Positions 1 to 6,151 of a stretch of 8,947 nt of DNA are shown here, in pieces. Origin of the DNA: Candidatus Saccharibacteria bacterium UBA3829. Its GTDB lineage: Bacteria > Patescibacteriota > Saccharimonadia > Saccharimonadales > Saccharimonadaceae. How positions within the stretch are numbered: the stretch's first letter is position 1; each line of letters opens with the position of its first letter. Both the position numbers and the translations under genes were made by a program. The stretch is from contig DGIF01000035.1 of NCBI GenBank assembly GCA_002393165.1, positions 1-8,947 on the forward strand, given 5' to 3'. Below the pieces are notes generated by a model that was given only the letters and a program-made list of their open reading frames with translations, was not told the DNA's origin and ran no database searches.

Positions 1-212
1 TCGGCGTTAAGCGCTTTGGTGGCCAGAAAGTAAAGAACGGTGAAGTTCTCGTCCGCCAGACTGGCGCGACTAAACTTGCTGGTCCTGGCACTTACATGTC
101 TCGCAATTTCACGATTCATGCGGCCAAGGATGGTGTAGTTACTTTTGTGAAGACTAAGAAAACTCACTTCTCTGGTAAAAGTTTGCCACGCGTTCGCGTA
201 GAAGTTCGCTAA
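1..212 (+). CDS. rpmA: 50S ribosomal protein bL27, 3' part only
   Basis: Ribosomal protein bL27 sits near the peptidyl transferase centre of the large subunit and helps position tRNA ends. The window opens inside the gene. The reading frame is set by the TAA at 210-212, and the first full codon is at position 3. The 69 visible residues begin GVKRFGGQKVKNGEVLVRQ and continue through a TKLAGPGTYMSRNFTIHAAKDGVVTF segment (split here: TKLAGPGTYM then SRNFTIHAAKDGVVTF), which follows the bL27 order of a KRFGGQ-like start, a VRQxG strand and a late DGVVxF strand. The conserved N-terminus lies outside the window. Codons are mixed with many C-ending ones, as in other well-expressed genes here. rplU usually lies upstream but cannot be seen. 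A hairpin terminator follows directly, so the transcript probably ends here. Confidence 0.93.
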   Translation, partial: GVKRFGGQKVKNGEVLVRQTGATKLAGPGTYMSRNFTIHAAKDGVVTFVKTKKTHFSGKSLPRVRVEVR

Positions 213-221
213 AGCTTTATC

Positions 222-257
222 AAAATAGCCCTGTCTGGTAGGGGCTATTTTTGTTTG
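222..257 (+). terminator. Intrinsic terminator after rpmA
   Basis: AAAATAGCCC at 222-231 pairs perfectly with GGGCTATTTT at 242-251 across a 10-nt loop. The stem's 3' arm runs into a T-rich tract (TTTTTGTTTG). It starts 10 nt after the rpmA stop and ends before the next promoter, so it should insulate the ribosomal transcript from the downstream membrane-protein gene. Confidence 0.87.
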
Positions 258-266
258 AGATGGTTA

Positions 267-275
267 TGTTATAAT
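267..275 (+). promoter_or_regulatory. Extended -10 promoter, leaderless type
   Basis: TGTTATAAT is a perfect -10 hexamer (270-275) with the upstream TG of an extended -10. No convincing -35 is visible at normal spacing. The hexamer ends 8 nt before the ATG at 283, so transcription should start at or within one or two bases of the start codon. No Shine-Dalgarno is present. Confidence 0.72.
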
Positions 276-282
276 ATGATAT

Positions 283-657
283 ATGGATAATAAGGAATTT
301 GCAAATCAACAACAAGATAAAATAGAAAAATATGTGGAAAAAACTACACAGAGCGCCTTGAGCATGGGATTTCTTTGTGCATTAGCTTCTGTGGGTTTGA
401 TAGCGTTTGAGCTTTTTTGTGAAACTGGTTATGGTGGTGGTGATGTTGTCCTTGTTTTTCTTTTCCCATTTTTGATAATTGCTCCAGTGGCAGTTATTAT
501 GTGTGTGAAATCTCTAAAAAAAGCAGAGATGGTTCGTCAACGCGCTAAATATGAAAAGTTATTTAATATGGCTGTAGTTGGGTTGTTATGCGCGCTATCG
601 TTTCCTATTACGATTGTGGTCAGTTTTTTAATTAGTGCTATGCATAGTGGCTCATAG
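283..657 (+). CDS. Small membrane protein with three predicted helices, unknown function
   Basis: I do not recognise this 124-residue protein. It starts with a charged, Gln/Lys-rich cytosolic segment (about residues 1-25). Three hydrophobic stretches follow, at roughly 28-46, 52-75 and 93-120, with a basic/amphipathic loop KSLKKAEMVRQRAKYEK between the second and third. The third ends only a few residues before the stop. No catalytic motif is visible. The ATG at 283 is chosen because a TGTTATAAT promoter element ends 8 nt upstream, which predicts a leaderless message and leaves no room for an earlier start. The gene stands alone between the rpmA terminator and the next promoter. Its composition is visibly more AT-rich than the genes downstream, possibly a sign of a lineage-specific or recently acquired gene. 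The ORF is likely real; its role is unknown. Confidence 0.7.
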   Translation: MDNKEFANQQQDKIEKYVEKTTQSALSMGFLCALASVGLIAFELFCETGYGGGDVVLVFLFPFLIIAPVAVIMCVKSLKKAEMVRQRAKYEKLFNMAVVGLLCALSFPITIVVSFLISAMHSGS

Positions 658-680
658 TTCAATGACCCAATACCATTTTG

Positions 681-689
681 TGCTATAAT
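681..689 (+). promoter_or_regulatory. Extended -10 promoter, leaderless type
   Basis: TGCTATAAT has a consensus hexamer at 684-689. The hexamer ends 7 nt before the ATG at 696, so the predicted first transcribed base is the A of the start codon. No Shine-Dalgarno lies between them. It probably drives the flippase-like gene, xseA and xseB together. Confidence 0.75.
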
Positions 690-695
690 TGGCGT

Positions 696-1748
696 ATGCG
701 CAAGAAAAAACGTTTTAATTTTCCGTGGCGGACGATAATTTCGCTCGCGACTGTAATATTGGTTGGGTACGTAGTGTATCAGAACTGGGACGGATTTGTT
801 GAAACGTTTAACAATCTTAAAGATGCGAACCTTTTTGTGATTGTGCTGCTGCTTCCGGAGCAGATTTTTATGTATTATGCGTGCGGGCAGATTTTCTTTT
901 CGTATCTCGAAAAAAAGTTTAACAAGAATTTCAAATGGAAAGAAAAATTGACGATTTCAACGGAGCTCAATTTTGTGAACCGGGCAGTGCCGGCGGGTGG
1001 AATTGGCGGGCTGGCTTATCTTACTTATCGGCTGCGTCAATTTGATATCACGGCGGGGCAGGCAAGTTTCTTATACATTTTTCGGTATGCCATTACGACG
1101 GTGGTGAACTATCTACAGGCGCTAGTGGCGATCTTAATTTTGTTTGCACTTGGTAGCATTCCGTCTGGGGCGGAATGGATCATCTGGGTGTCGCTTTTGA
1201 TGAATGCCGGTGTGTTTGTCGGGCTAGGTTTAATAGTCTACGTTGCGAGTAGTAAAAAACGAATTGACTTTTTCGGTAGAGTGGTCATGAAGTTGACCGA
1301 TTTAGTAGCGAAAGCGGTGACTCTTGGTCGGCAGCGGCATTTATTAGAACGCGATAAGGTTCAGCAATATTTTCTGAGCATCCATGATTGCGTGACAGTT
1401 GTGAAAAAAGACAAGAAGTCGTTGATAAGTCCGGCGGTCTGGGGCGTGGTTTATAGTTTGTGCGAGGTGGGAGCGTATTGGATCGTGGCGGCGGCGCTGG
1501 GTCGGCCGGATATTTTCCCGATGATATTGGTGGGCGAGGCGATTGGGTCGGTGTTTGACGGAATTGTGCCATATGGGCCGTATGAACTTGGCATGGCTGG
1601 TGTGATGGGGATTTTGCTTGGCGGAACCGAAACTGCGATGGCAACGGCGTTGATTGTGACTGTGATGACGCGGGCGCTGTCACTAATGCTCACGATTGCG
1701 ACTGGGTATTATCCGTATCAGAAAGCGATTCGGAGCAAAGATGAGTAG
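696..1748 (+). CDS. Flippase-like integral membrane protein of the LPG-synthase TM family
   Basis: This is a 350-residue polytopic membrane protein resembling the transmembrane half of lysylphosphatidylglycerol synthase (UPF0104 / PF03706-like). Members are linked to lipid synthesis or flipping, but the substrate here is unknown. Visible features are a basic N-terminus (RKKKR), a first helix at about 12-28, the conserved N95-RAVPAGGIGG-L106 segment typical of the family, several further hydrophobic helices, and a late P292-x-G-x-x-E297 motif before the last helices. There is no soluble aminoacyl-transferase domain, so it is not a full MprF. A TTG at 678 in frame would give six more residues, but it lies upstream of and within the -10 element. 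The ATG at 696, 7 nt after the hexamer, is the better start. Its end overlaps xseA by 8 nt, so it is probably the first gene of an operon with exonuclease VII. Confidence 0.83.
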   Translation: MRKKKRFNFPWRTIISLATVILVGYVVYQNWDGFVETFNNLKDANLFVIVLLLPEQIFMYYACGQIFFSYLEKKFNKNFKWKEKLTISTELNFVNRAVPAGGIGGLAYLTYRLRQFDITAGQASFLYIFRYAITTVVNYLQALVAILILFALGSIPSGAEWIIWVSLLMNAGVFVGLGLIVYVASSKKRIDFFGRVVMKLTDLVAKAVTLGRQRHLLERDKVQQYFLSIHDCVTVVKKDKKSLISPAVWGVVYSLCEVGAYWIVAAALGRPDIFPMILVGEAIGSVFDGIVPYGPYELGMAGVMGILLGGTETAMATALIVTVMTRALSLMLTIATGYYPYQKAIRSKDE

Positions 1749-2919
1749 TGCAGGGTCAATTCAGATGACCCCAACTGAACTCGTATTAGCAGTGAATCAG
1801 ACGCTTGAATATGCGTACTCGTCGGTGACGGTGGTAGGGGAAATGGCAAGTTTTAAGGTAAACCAGGGGAAGTGGGTGTTTTTTGACCTGAAGGATGAGG
1901 AGTCGAGCGTGCCGTGCTTTATGACGTTGTGGTCTCTAAGACAGCCGCTTGAGGACGGGATGAAAGTGATGGTGCGGGGGACGCCGAAGCTGACAAAATG
2001 GGGAAAGTTTTCGCTGACGGTGGATACGGTGCAGCCGGTGGGTGAGGGGTCCTTGAGGAAAGCTTTCGAGATGCTAAAAAAGAAGCTGGAAAAGGAAGGG
2101 CTGTTCGATCCCGCGAAAAAACGCAAGATTCCGGAGGATTTGACGCGGCTCGGTGTGATTTCGTCGGTGCAGGCGGCGGGGTATGCAGATTTTATTAAGA
2201 TTATTAACGCGCGTTGGGGCGGGATGAAGGTGCAGGTGGCGCATACGCAGGTGCAGGGGATGGATGCGCCGGATCAAATTATGCGGGCGCTTAAGTATTT
2301 TAATGAGCGAGGCGAGGTGCAGATGATTGCGATTTTGCGCGGTGGTGGATCGGCGGATGATCTCGCGTGCTTTAACGATGAGCAGTTGGTGCGAGCGGTG
2401 GCGGCGTCGAAAATTCCGGTGATTTGTGACATTGGACATGAGGTCGATGAGTCGCTCTCAGACTTGGCATGTGATGTGAGAGCCTCAACGCCGTCGAATG
2501 CAGCAGAAATGTTGACGCGTGATCGTGCGGAAGAGTTGACGAAAGTGCGGCGGGCAATGATGAAGACCAGTCAGGTGGTTGTGAACGGAGCGGAAACAGC
2601 GCGCGAGGCAAACCGTGACAAAGTGAAAAAAATTTCACACGGGATTTTGATAAAATATATCGAGCCAGAACTTAGTAAAATACGAGAAAACATGGTCGGG
2701 GTTTTGAAAAACATAGAACGAGTTTTGTCGGAGCGTGAGAATTATGTTAAACAAAAAATTGTGATGCTTGGAGCGTTAAATCCAGAGGTAGTTTTGAGGC
2801 AAGGCTATGCGATACTTTCCGGTAAGATTTCGCCGGGAAATGATGTAAAAATTACAACCTACGATGCAGAAATCATAGCGTCGGTTAAGAAAATCTTAGA
2901 AAGGAAAAAATATGAGTAA
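1741..2919 (+). CDS. xseA: Exodeoxyribonuclease VII large subunit
   Basis: XseA is the catalytic subunit of exonuclease VII, which degrades single-stranded DNA from both ends in repair and works with several XseB copies. The 392-residue protein has an N-terminal OB-fold (about 10-100, with the family's VxGEMASFKxxxGKWVFFDLKD pattern at 32-52), a catalytic core at about 135-260 and a long helical C-terminal region that should bind XseB. The core holds D150 in GYADF, R200 in RGGGS, and H233 and D236 in GHEVD, which correspond to the essential residues reported for E. coli XseA, followed by DVRASTPSNAAE. The frame is open upstream to 1696, but the ATG at 1741 has GGAG at 1732-1735 and overlaps the previous stop by 8 nt. 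An alternative Met at 1765 is possible. The usual TSPxGAA loop reads SSVQAAG here. Confidence 0.95.
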   Translation: MSSAGSIQMTPTELVLAVNQTLEYAYSSVTVVGEMASFKVNQGKWVFFDLKDEESSVPCFMTLWSLRQPLEDGMKVMVRGTPKLTKWGKFSLTVDTVQPVGEGSLRKAFEMLKKKLEKEGLFDPAKKRKIPEDLTRLGVISSVQAAGYADFIKIINARWGGMKVQVAHTQVQGMDAPDQIMRALKYFNERGEVQMIAILRGGGSADDLACFNDEQLVRAVAASKIPVICDIGHEVDESLSDLACDVRASTPSNAAEMLTRDRAEELTKVRRAMMKTSQVVVNGAETAREANRDKVKKISHGILIKYIEPELSKIRENMVGVLKNIERVLSERENYVKQKIVMLGALNPEVVLRQGYAILSGKISPGNDVKITTYDAEIIASVKKILERKKYE

Positions 2920-3112
2920 AGCGGAAAAAAGTTTAAACGAAAAAATTGCTGAATTAGATAAAAAAGTTGAGTGGTTTTACTCGGATGACTTCAAATTGGA
3001 GGATGCCGTGGAAAATTACAAAAATGCTGCCGAGTTAGCCAAAGAGATCGAAGGCGACTTGACGAAGTTGAAGAATGAAATTGAAGTTTTGGCGGAAGAT
3101 TTTACAAAATAG
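2912..3112 (+). CDS. xseB: Exodeoxyribonuclease VII small subunit
   Basis: XseB is the small accessory subunit of exonuclease VII; several copies coat the helical arm of XseA. The 66 residues fit the family: a helix of the form LNEKIAELDKKVEWFYSDD, then the LEDAVENYKNAAELAKEIE helix typical of its helical-hairpin fold, then a charged tail. It is shorter than the roughly 80-residue E. coli protein, but both core helices are complete. AAGGA at about 2901-2905 lies 6-7 nt before the ATG. The start overlaps the xseA stop by 8 nt (ATGAGTAA), so translation is likely coupled. A new promoter begins right after its TAG stop, and no terminator separates it from the next gene. Confidence 0.93.
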   Translation: MSKAEKSLNEKIAELDKKVEWFYSDDFKLEDAVENYKNAAELAKEIEGDLTKLKNEIEVLAEDFTK

Positions 3113-3121
3113 TGATATAAT
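3113..3121 (+). promoter_or_regulatory. Extended -10 promoter, leaderless type
   Basis: TGATATAAT starts on the base after the xseB stop codon. The hexamer (3116-3121) ends 7 nt before the ATG at 3128, so the start codon should be the first transcribed codon. The whole gap between the genes is 15 bp. The AGGG at 3122-3125 is too close to the ATG for a normal Shine-Dalgarno and would lie upstream of the predicted transcript start. Confidence 0.75.
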
Positions 3122-3127
3122 AGGGTT

Positions 3128-3856
3128 ATGGATAATTCTCAAATGCCACCAGTGCAACCGATGACTGTGGGACAGCCAGTCGTAGTGCCACAACCAAATG
3201 CGCGAGCCGCGGCGGTGATTCAGCCTAAGAAAGCCCCAGTGACGGCGATCGTGAGCGCGATAGCGGCGTTGTTTGCGATATTGGCGATAGTTTTTATTTG
3301 CTTGTTTGTGCTGAAGAGTTCGGACTATGATGAGCTGAGCGAAAACGTGGATTTGAAAATTGCGGAGGCCGTGAGCGAAGCGAAGGCTGAGCAGGCTTTG
3401 GCGGATGCCGAGGAAGCCAAGAAGGACACCAGACAATTTACGGGTCCGACTGATTATGGACAGTTGTCGTTTGACTTTCCGAAGCTGTGGAGCGTATACG
3501 TGGCGTCTGATGCGTCAAAAGGCGGAGATTATACGGCATATCTAAATCCGCTGGAGATTGAGCCAGTATCCGAATCGACGGTGTACGCATTAAGGGTGAC
3601 GATTCGCGACAAGGATTTTGAAAGCGTAGCGGCAGAGTATCAGCGATATTTGGACAAGGGGGATCTTAGTATGACTACTGAGACGGTTGGTGGTACGACG
3701 GCGAACCGGTACACTGGTAAGATTCCGGGGACGGACCTGAACGGGATTATTGTGATTTTTAAGATTCGAGATAAGACCGCAGTGTTGAGAACTGATTCGG
3801 TGGGGTACGAGAAAGATTTTCAGACGATTTTGAATTCGGTGAAGTTTAACGCGTAA
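3128..3856 (+). CDS. Single-pass membrane protein with extracytoplasmic domain, unknown function
   Basis: I do not recognise a named family. The 242-residue protein has four parts. Residues 1-35 are a Pro/Gln/Val-rich cytosolic tail with several PxP-type repeats. One strong transmembrane helix spans about 37-62. An acidic, Ala/Glu-rich segment at about 64-101 is likely a coiled-coil stalk. A C-terminal globular domain runs from about 105 to the end, beginning YGQLSFDFPKLWSVYV. That domain opening resembles the 'F-x-F/Y-P-x-x-W' start of PsbP-like domains found in small exported bacterial proteins, but this is only a pattern match. No catalytic residues are evident. It probably faces the outside, anchored by its N-terminus. 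The start is fixed by the promoter element ending 7 nt upstream. It has its own promoter, and another lies directly after it, so it may be transcribed alone. Confidence 0.85.
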   Translation: MDNSQMPPVQPMTVGQPVVVPQPNARAAAVIQPKKAPVTAIVSAIAALFAILAIVFICLFVLKSSDYDELSENVDLKIAEAVSEAKAEQALADAEEAKKDTRQFTGPTDYGQLSFDFPKLWSVYVASDASKGGDYTAYLNPLEIEPVSESTVYALRVTIRDKDFESVAAEYQRYLDKGDLSMTTETVGGTTANRYTGKIPGTDLNGIIVIFKIRDKTAVLRTDSVGYEKDFQTILNSVKFNA

Positions 3857-3859
3857 ATG

Positions 3860-3868
3860 TGATAAAAT
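3860..3868 (+). promoter_or_regulatory. Extended -10 promoter, leaderless type
   Basis: TGATAAAAT is one mismatch from TGNTATAAT. The hexamer at 3863-3868 ends 7 nt before the ATG at 3875. The G-run directly before the ATG leaves no room for Shine-Dalgarno spacing. It should drive the histidine kinase, receiver and recO genes. Confidence 0.68.
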
Positions 3869-3874
3869 GGGGGT

Positions 3875-4555
3875 ATGGATGTGGAGGTCGATGGAATTTT
3901 GGTGGCGGCGCACGAGCTGAAGGAGCCGTTTGCGACCCTGCGGCAGTTGGCGTTGTCTTTTGATGAGATGAATGCTTCGAATGAGGCGATTCGAGAAAAA
4001 ATGGTGAGCGTGTCTGACCGAGCGATTCGGCAGGTGAATGATTTGTTGAGGTTGAGACGACTGGAAGAGGGCGGCCTAGAAATGGAGCCGGTGGCCGTGC
4101 GGCCAGTGTGCGATGAAGTGATGCGGGAGCTGGAGTATTTGTTCCGCTACAATCAGCGGGAGTTGTTTGTCAAATATGTAGGCAAAGAGCGCTTGGTGAG
4201 CGCCAATCGGGAACTTTTGCGGAGCGTGGTGTATAACTTTTTGCTAAACGCGGTGCATTATACCGGAAATGAAATGCGGGCAGAACTGGTGGTGAGCCCG
4301 GTGCGGGATCGGGTGAGGATTGCAGTGAGGGATTATGGGCCGGCATTGCCGATGGATGTGTGGCGGGAGTTAAAACGGGGTTGGGTAGAAAAACCGACCT
4401 CGATTGCGATGCGGCCGGGCTCGAGCGGACTGGGGCTTTTTATTGCGTCAAGATTTTCGCAGTACATGAATGCAAATGTGGGGGCGGTACGGCACCGAGA
4501 CGGCACGAGTTTTTATGTTGACTTGATGAAATCGCAACAGGCGAGGTTATTTTAG
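3875..4555 (+). CDS. Sensorless cytosolic histidine kinase (HisKA + HATPase)
   Basis: This 226-residue protein is a minimal two-component kinase: dimerisation/phosphoacceptor domain, then ATPase domain, and nothing else. The H-box is at the extreme N-terminus (AAHELKEP, H13 the predicted phosphoacceptor). A second helix runs through about residue 66. The ATPase domain shows an N-box (N121 and N125 in YNFLLNAVHYT), a G1 box (D153-Y-G155) and a G2 box (GSSGLGLF, G185 and G187). G1 is degenerate: GPALP instead of the usual G-x-G-I/L form. There is no transmembrane helix and no PAS, GAF or HAMP domain. The start cannot be extended, because an in-frame TAA lies at 3863-3865. With the receiver starting 4 nt after its stop, the two are a natural pair. 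The signal is unknown; an unseen protein may supply sensing. Confidence 0.88.
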   Translation: MDVEVDGILVAAHELKEPFATLRQLALSFDEMNASNEAIREKMVSVSDRAIRQVNDLLRLRRLEEGGLEMEPVAVRPVCDEVMRELEYLFRYNQRELFVKYVGKERLVSANRELLRSVVYNFLLNAVHYTGNEMRAELVVSPVRDRVRIAVRDYGPALPMDVWRELKRGWVEKPTSIAMRPGSSGLGLFIASRFSQYMNANVGAVRHRDGTSFYVDLMKSQQARLF

Positions 4556-4559
4556 CGCT

Positions 4560-4904
4560 ATGATTTTTGTGGTTGATGACGACAGGATGATGGCGGAGTG
4601 CGTGGCGAAGGCTTGCGGAGAGAAAGAGGTGCGGATTTTTGGGGATGCATTGGCGGCGGTGGCGGCGCTAGCGGATGGACTGCCAGAAATGATTTTTATG
4701 GATGTAATGTTGACCGGGCCGGATGGGTTTACAATGTTGAACGAGTTAGCGTCATATTCTGATACGATGCGGATTCCGGTGGTGCTAGTGACATCGGTGG
4801 AGATTGGCGGGTTGAATCTTGCAGAATATGGTGTGGTGGGAGTGCTTAGTAAGGACACGATGAAGCCGGCGGAAGTGAGGAAATATGTCAAAAAGTACTG
4901 CTGA
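4560..4904 (+). CDS. Stand-alone receiver-domain response regulator
   Basis: This 114-residue protein is a CheY-like receiver with no output domain. The acidic pocket is D6/D7 in VVDDD. The predicted phosphorylation site is D48 in FMDVML, followed by the expected GPDGF turn. The switch residue is T78 in LVTS, and K98 in LSKDT is the conserved lysine. The chain ends at the last receiver helix, so output must occur through protein-protein contact or phosphotransfer. It starts 4 nt after the kinase gene, with only GAGG at 4543-4546 as a distant possible ribosome site, so translation is probably coupled. The last 20 nt overlap the start of recO. Its TGA stop (4902-4904) is the only TGA stop seen among the annotated genes and supports a standard code. 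Confidence 0.9.
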   Translation: MIFVVDDDRMMAECVAKACGEKEVRIFGDALAAVAALADGLPEMIFMDVMLTGPDGFTMLNELASYSDTMRIPVVLVTSVEIGGLNLAEYGVVGVLSKDTMKPAEVRKYVKKYC

Positions 4905-5571
4905 CACGCGGACGCTGGCGATCGTACTGAGGCGGACGAATTATGGCGAGGCGGATAGGATTCTGAATTTGATCACGCCGGAGGGAAAAGTGTCGGCGTT
5001 GGCGCGGGGAGTGCGGCGAGCCAAATCTAAACTTGCTGGCGGGATAGAAATGTTTTCGCTGGTGGAGGTAAATTTGCACTTTGGACGGGGCGAAATGGCG
5101 ACGGTGACTGGGGCGAGGATGGTAAAGTTTTTTGGGGCTTTGTTGGCCGATTATGGCCGGATGGAGTTGGCATCGTTAATACTTAAAAAAATTAGTTTAG
5201 CGGCGGAAGGGACCGATTCGGCGGAGTACTTTGATTTGACGCGAGAGGCTCTGGAGGGACTCGAGGCTGGAGTTAGCTGCGCTGTGGTAGAGAGCTGGTT
5301 TTTGTTGAACTTTTTACGAGTGACGGGGGAGGAAGTGAACCTGTATCGTGATGTTCGTGGTGAGAAGCTACGGCCGGATGTGCGGTATGATTACGATGTA
5401 AACGAGATGGCGTTTTTCGAGAGGCTGGAAGGGGAGTTTGGGGCGGATGAGATAAAGTTGATGCGGCTCCTAGCGACGGCCAAATTGGCGGTGGCGGCAA
5501 AGGTGAAACAGGCGGAGGAAATGGCGCCGGGGATTTTGCGACTTGCCAGAGTGGTGAACAAAATGGTATAA
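4885..5571 (+). CDS. recO: DNA repair protein RecO
   Basis: RecO helps RecR load RecA onto SSB-coated single-stranded DNA in the RecF pathway. The 228 residues match the family layout. An N-terminal OB-fold (about 8-80) carries YGEADRIL, then TPEGKVSALARGVRRAKSKLAGG and LHFGRGEMATVTGA (given in parts). A helical C-terminal domain follows, with a FLRVTGEEVNLYRD segment. The C-terminal four-cysteine zinc site of many RecO proteins is absent: the only cysteine seen is in GVSCAVV, so this is a zinc-free form. The ATG at 4885 has GTGAGG at 4875-4880, 4 nt upstream, and lies inside the receiver gene, giving a 20-nt overlap. Its last codons and TAA stop double as the -10 element of the ppa promoter. 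Sharing an operon with a two-component pair is unusual and may hint at regulated repair. Confidence 0.88.
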   Translation: MSKSTADTRTLAIVLRRTNYGEADRILNLITPEGKVSALARGVRRAKSKLAGGIEMFSLVEVNLHFGRGEMATVTGARMVKFFGALLADYGRMELASLILKKISLAAEGTDSAEYFDLTREALEGLEAGVSCAVVESWFLLNFLRVTGEEVNLYRDVRGEKLRPDVRYDYDVNEMAFFERLEGEFGADEIKLMRLLATAKLAVAAKVKQAEEMAPGILRLARVVNKMV

Positions 5572-5572
5572 T
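5543..5572 (+). promoter_or_regulatory. ppa promoter (-35 and extended -10), leadered type
   Basis: TTGCCA (5543-5548) is one mismatch from the consensus -35 and lies 18 bp from TATAAT (5567-5572), which also carries the upstream TG (TGGTATAAT). It is the only promoter here with a recognisable -35, fitting a highly expressed gene. The predicted start near 5579 gives a leader of about 18 nt. It lies wholly within the 3' end of recO; the recO stop TAA is inside the hexamer. Confidence 0.75.
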
Positions 5573-5596
5573 TGAAGGTAGAAAAGGAGATTATTT

Positions 5597-6133
5597 ATGG
5601 CAGACTTTAACAAAGTTTTGACCCCGGGGGATTATGAAAACGGCGAATTGAACGTGGTGATCGAGATCCCAACTGGCTCGAACCACAAGATTGAATGGGA
5701 TCGCAAGCACGCGTGCTTCATGCTAGATCGCGTGGAGCCGATAGCGTTCGCTAAGCCATGCAACTACGGCTTTATCCCGCAAACTCTAGATGAAGATGGA
5801 GACGAGCTCGACGTATTGATGATTACGGACCAGCCGCTGACGACTGGAATTTGGATGAAGGCGAAGATTCTCGGCGTAATGAGGTTCGTGGATGGCGGTG
5901 AAGTTGATGATAAGGTAATTTGTGTGCCGGCCGACGATCGCAACAACGGTGACCTTTATAACTCTTTGGCGGATTTGCCGAAGCAGACTTTGGAGCAGAT
6001 CAAGTTCCACTTTAACCACTACAAAGACTTGAAGAAGCCAGGTTCGACTGAGGTGAAAGCTTTTGAAGATATTGAGTCGGCAAAGAAGATCATCGCAGAT
6101 TCGATTGAACGATATCGCGCGACTTATAAATAG
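5597..6133 (+). CDS. ppa: Inorganic pyrophosphatase, family I
   Basis: Ppa hydrolyses pyrophosphate to two phosphates in the cytosol, pulling nucleic acid synthesis and tRNA charging forward; GlyRS, encoded nearby, also releases pyrophosphate. The 178-residue length is typical of bacterial family I enzymes. All active-site positions I could align to E. coli are kept: E23, K31, E33, R45, Y57, D67, D69 and D72 (signature DGDELDV), D99, D104, K106, Y142 and K143. A strong AAGGAG at 5584-5589 sits 7 nt before the ATG, unlike the leaderless neighbours. It has its own promoter with a good -35 and is closed by a symmetric hairpin. Codon use is more C-ending and balanced than in the GCG/GTG-heavy genes upstream, consistent with high expression. 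Confidence 0.97.
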   Translation: MADFNKVLTPGDYENGELNVVIEIPTGSNHKIEWDRKHACFMLDRVEPIAFAKPCNYGFIPQTLDEDGDELDVLMITDQPLTTGIWMKAKILGVMRFVDGGEVDDKVICVPADDRNNGDLYNSLADLPKQTLEQIKFHFNHYKDLKKPGSTEVKAFEDIESAKKIIADSIERYRATYK

Positions 6134-6151
6134 CCTGAAGATGGTACAAAT

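Noticed and set aside
678..695. A TTG start at 678 giving six extra residues on the flippase-like protein.
   Set aside because: The TTG lies upstream of and overlapping the extended -10 element, so it would not be on the predicted transcript. It has no ribosome site.
1285..2638. Several long antisense frames opposite the flippase-like gene and xseA.
   Set aside because: Their translations are rich in Pro, Ser, His and Arg with no domain pattern. They are shadows of GCG/GTG-rich sense codons, without promoters or ribosome sites.
2623..2656. Inside xseA, a GTGAAA-AAAA-TTTCAC inverted repeat (2623-2638) followed by TGATAAAAT (2648-2656), identical to the element before the kinase gene.
   Set aside because: No ATG follows at leaderless spacing and no gene starts nearby on the + strand. 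The repeat has short arms with an A-rich centre that could arise from Lys-Val-Lys-Lys codons. An internal promoter feeding xseB is possible but unsupported.
4548..4553. TATTTT ending 7 nt before the receiver ATG at 4560 as a seventh leaderless promoter.
   Set aside because: It lacks the TG extension, matches only four of six hexamer bases, and is made of the kinase's last codons. Coupled translation from the kinase transcript is simpler.
4902..4904. The TGA codon as possible sense (Gly) codon, as in recoded Patescibacteria relatives.
   Set aside because: Read-through would add only a short tail of about 18 residues before a TAG and give no receiver feature. No in-frame TGA occurs within the other assigned genes.
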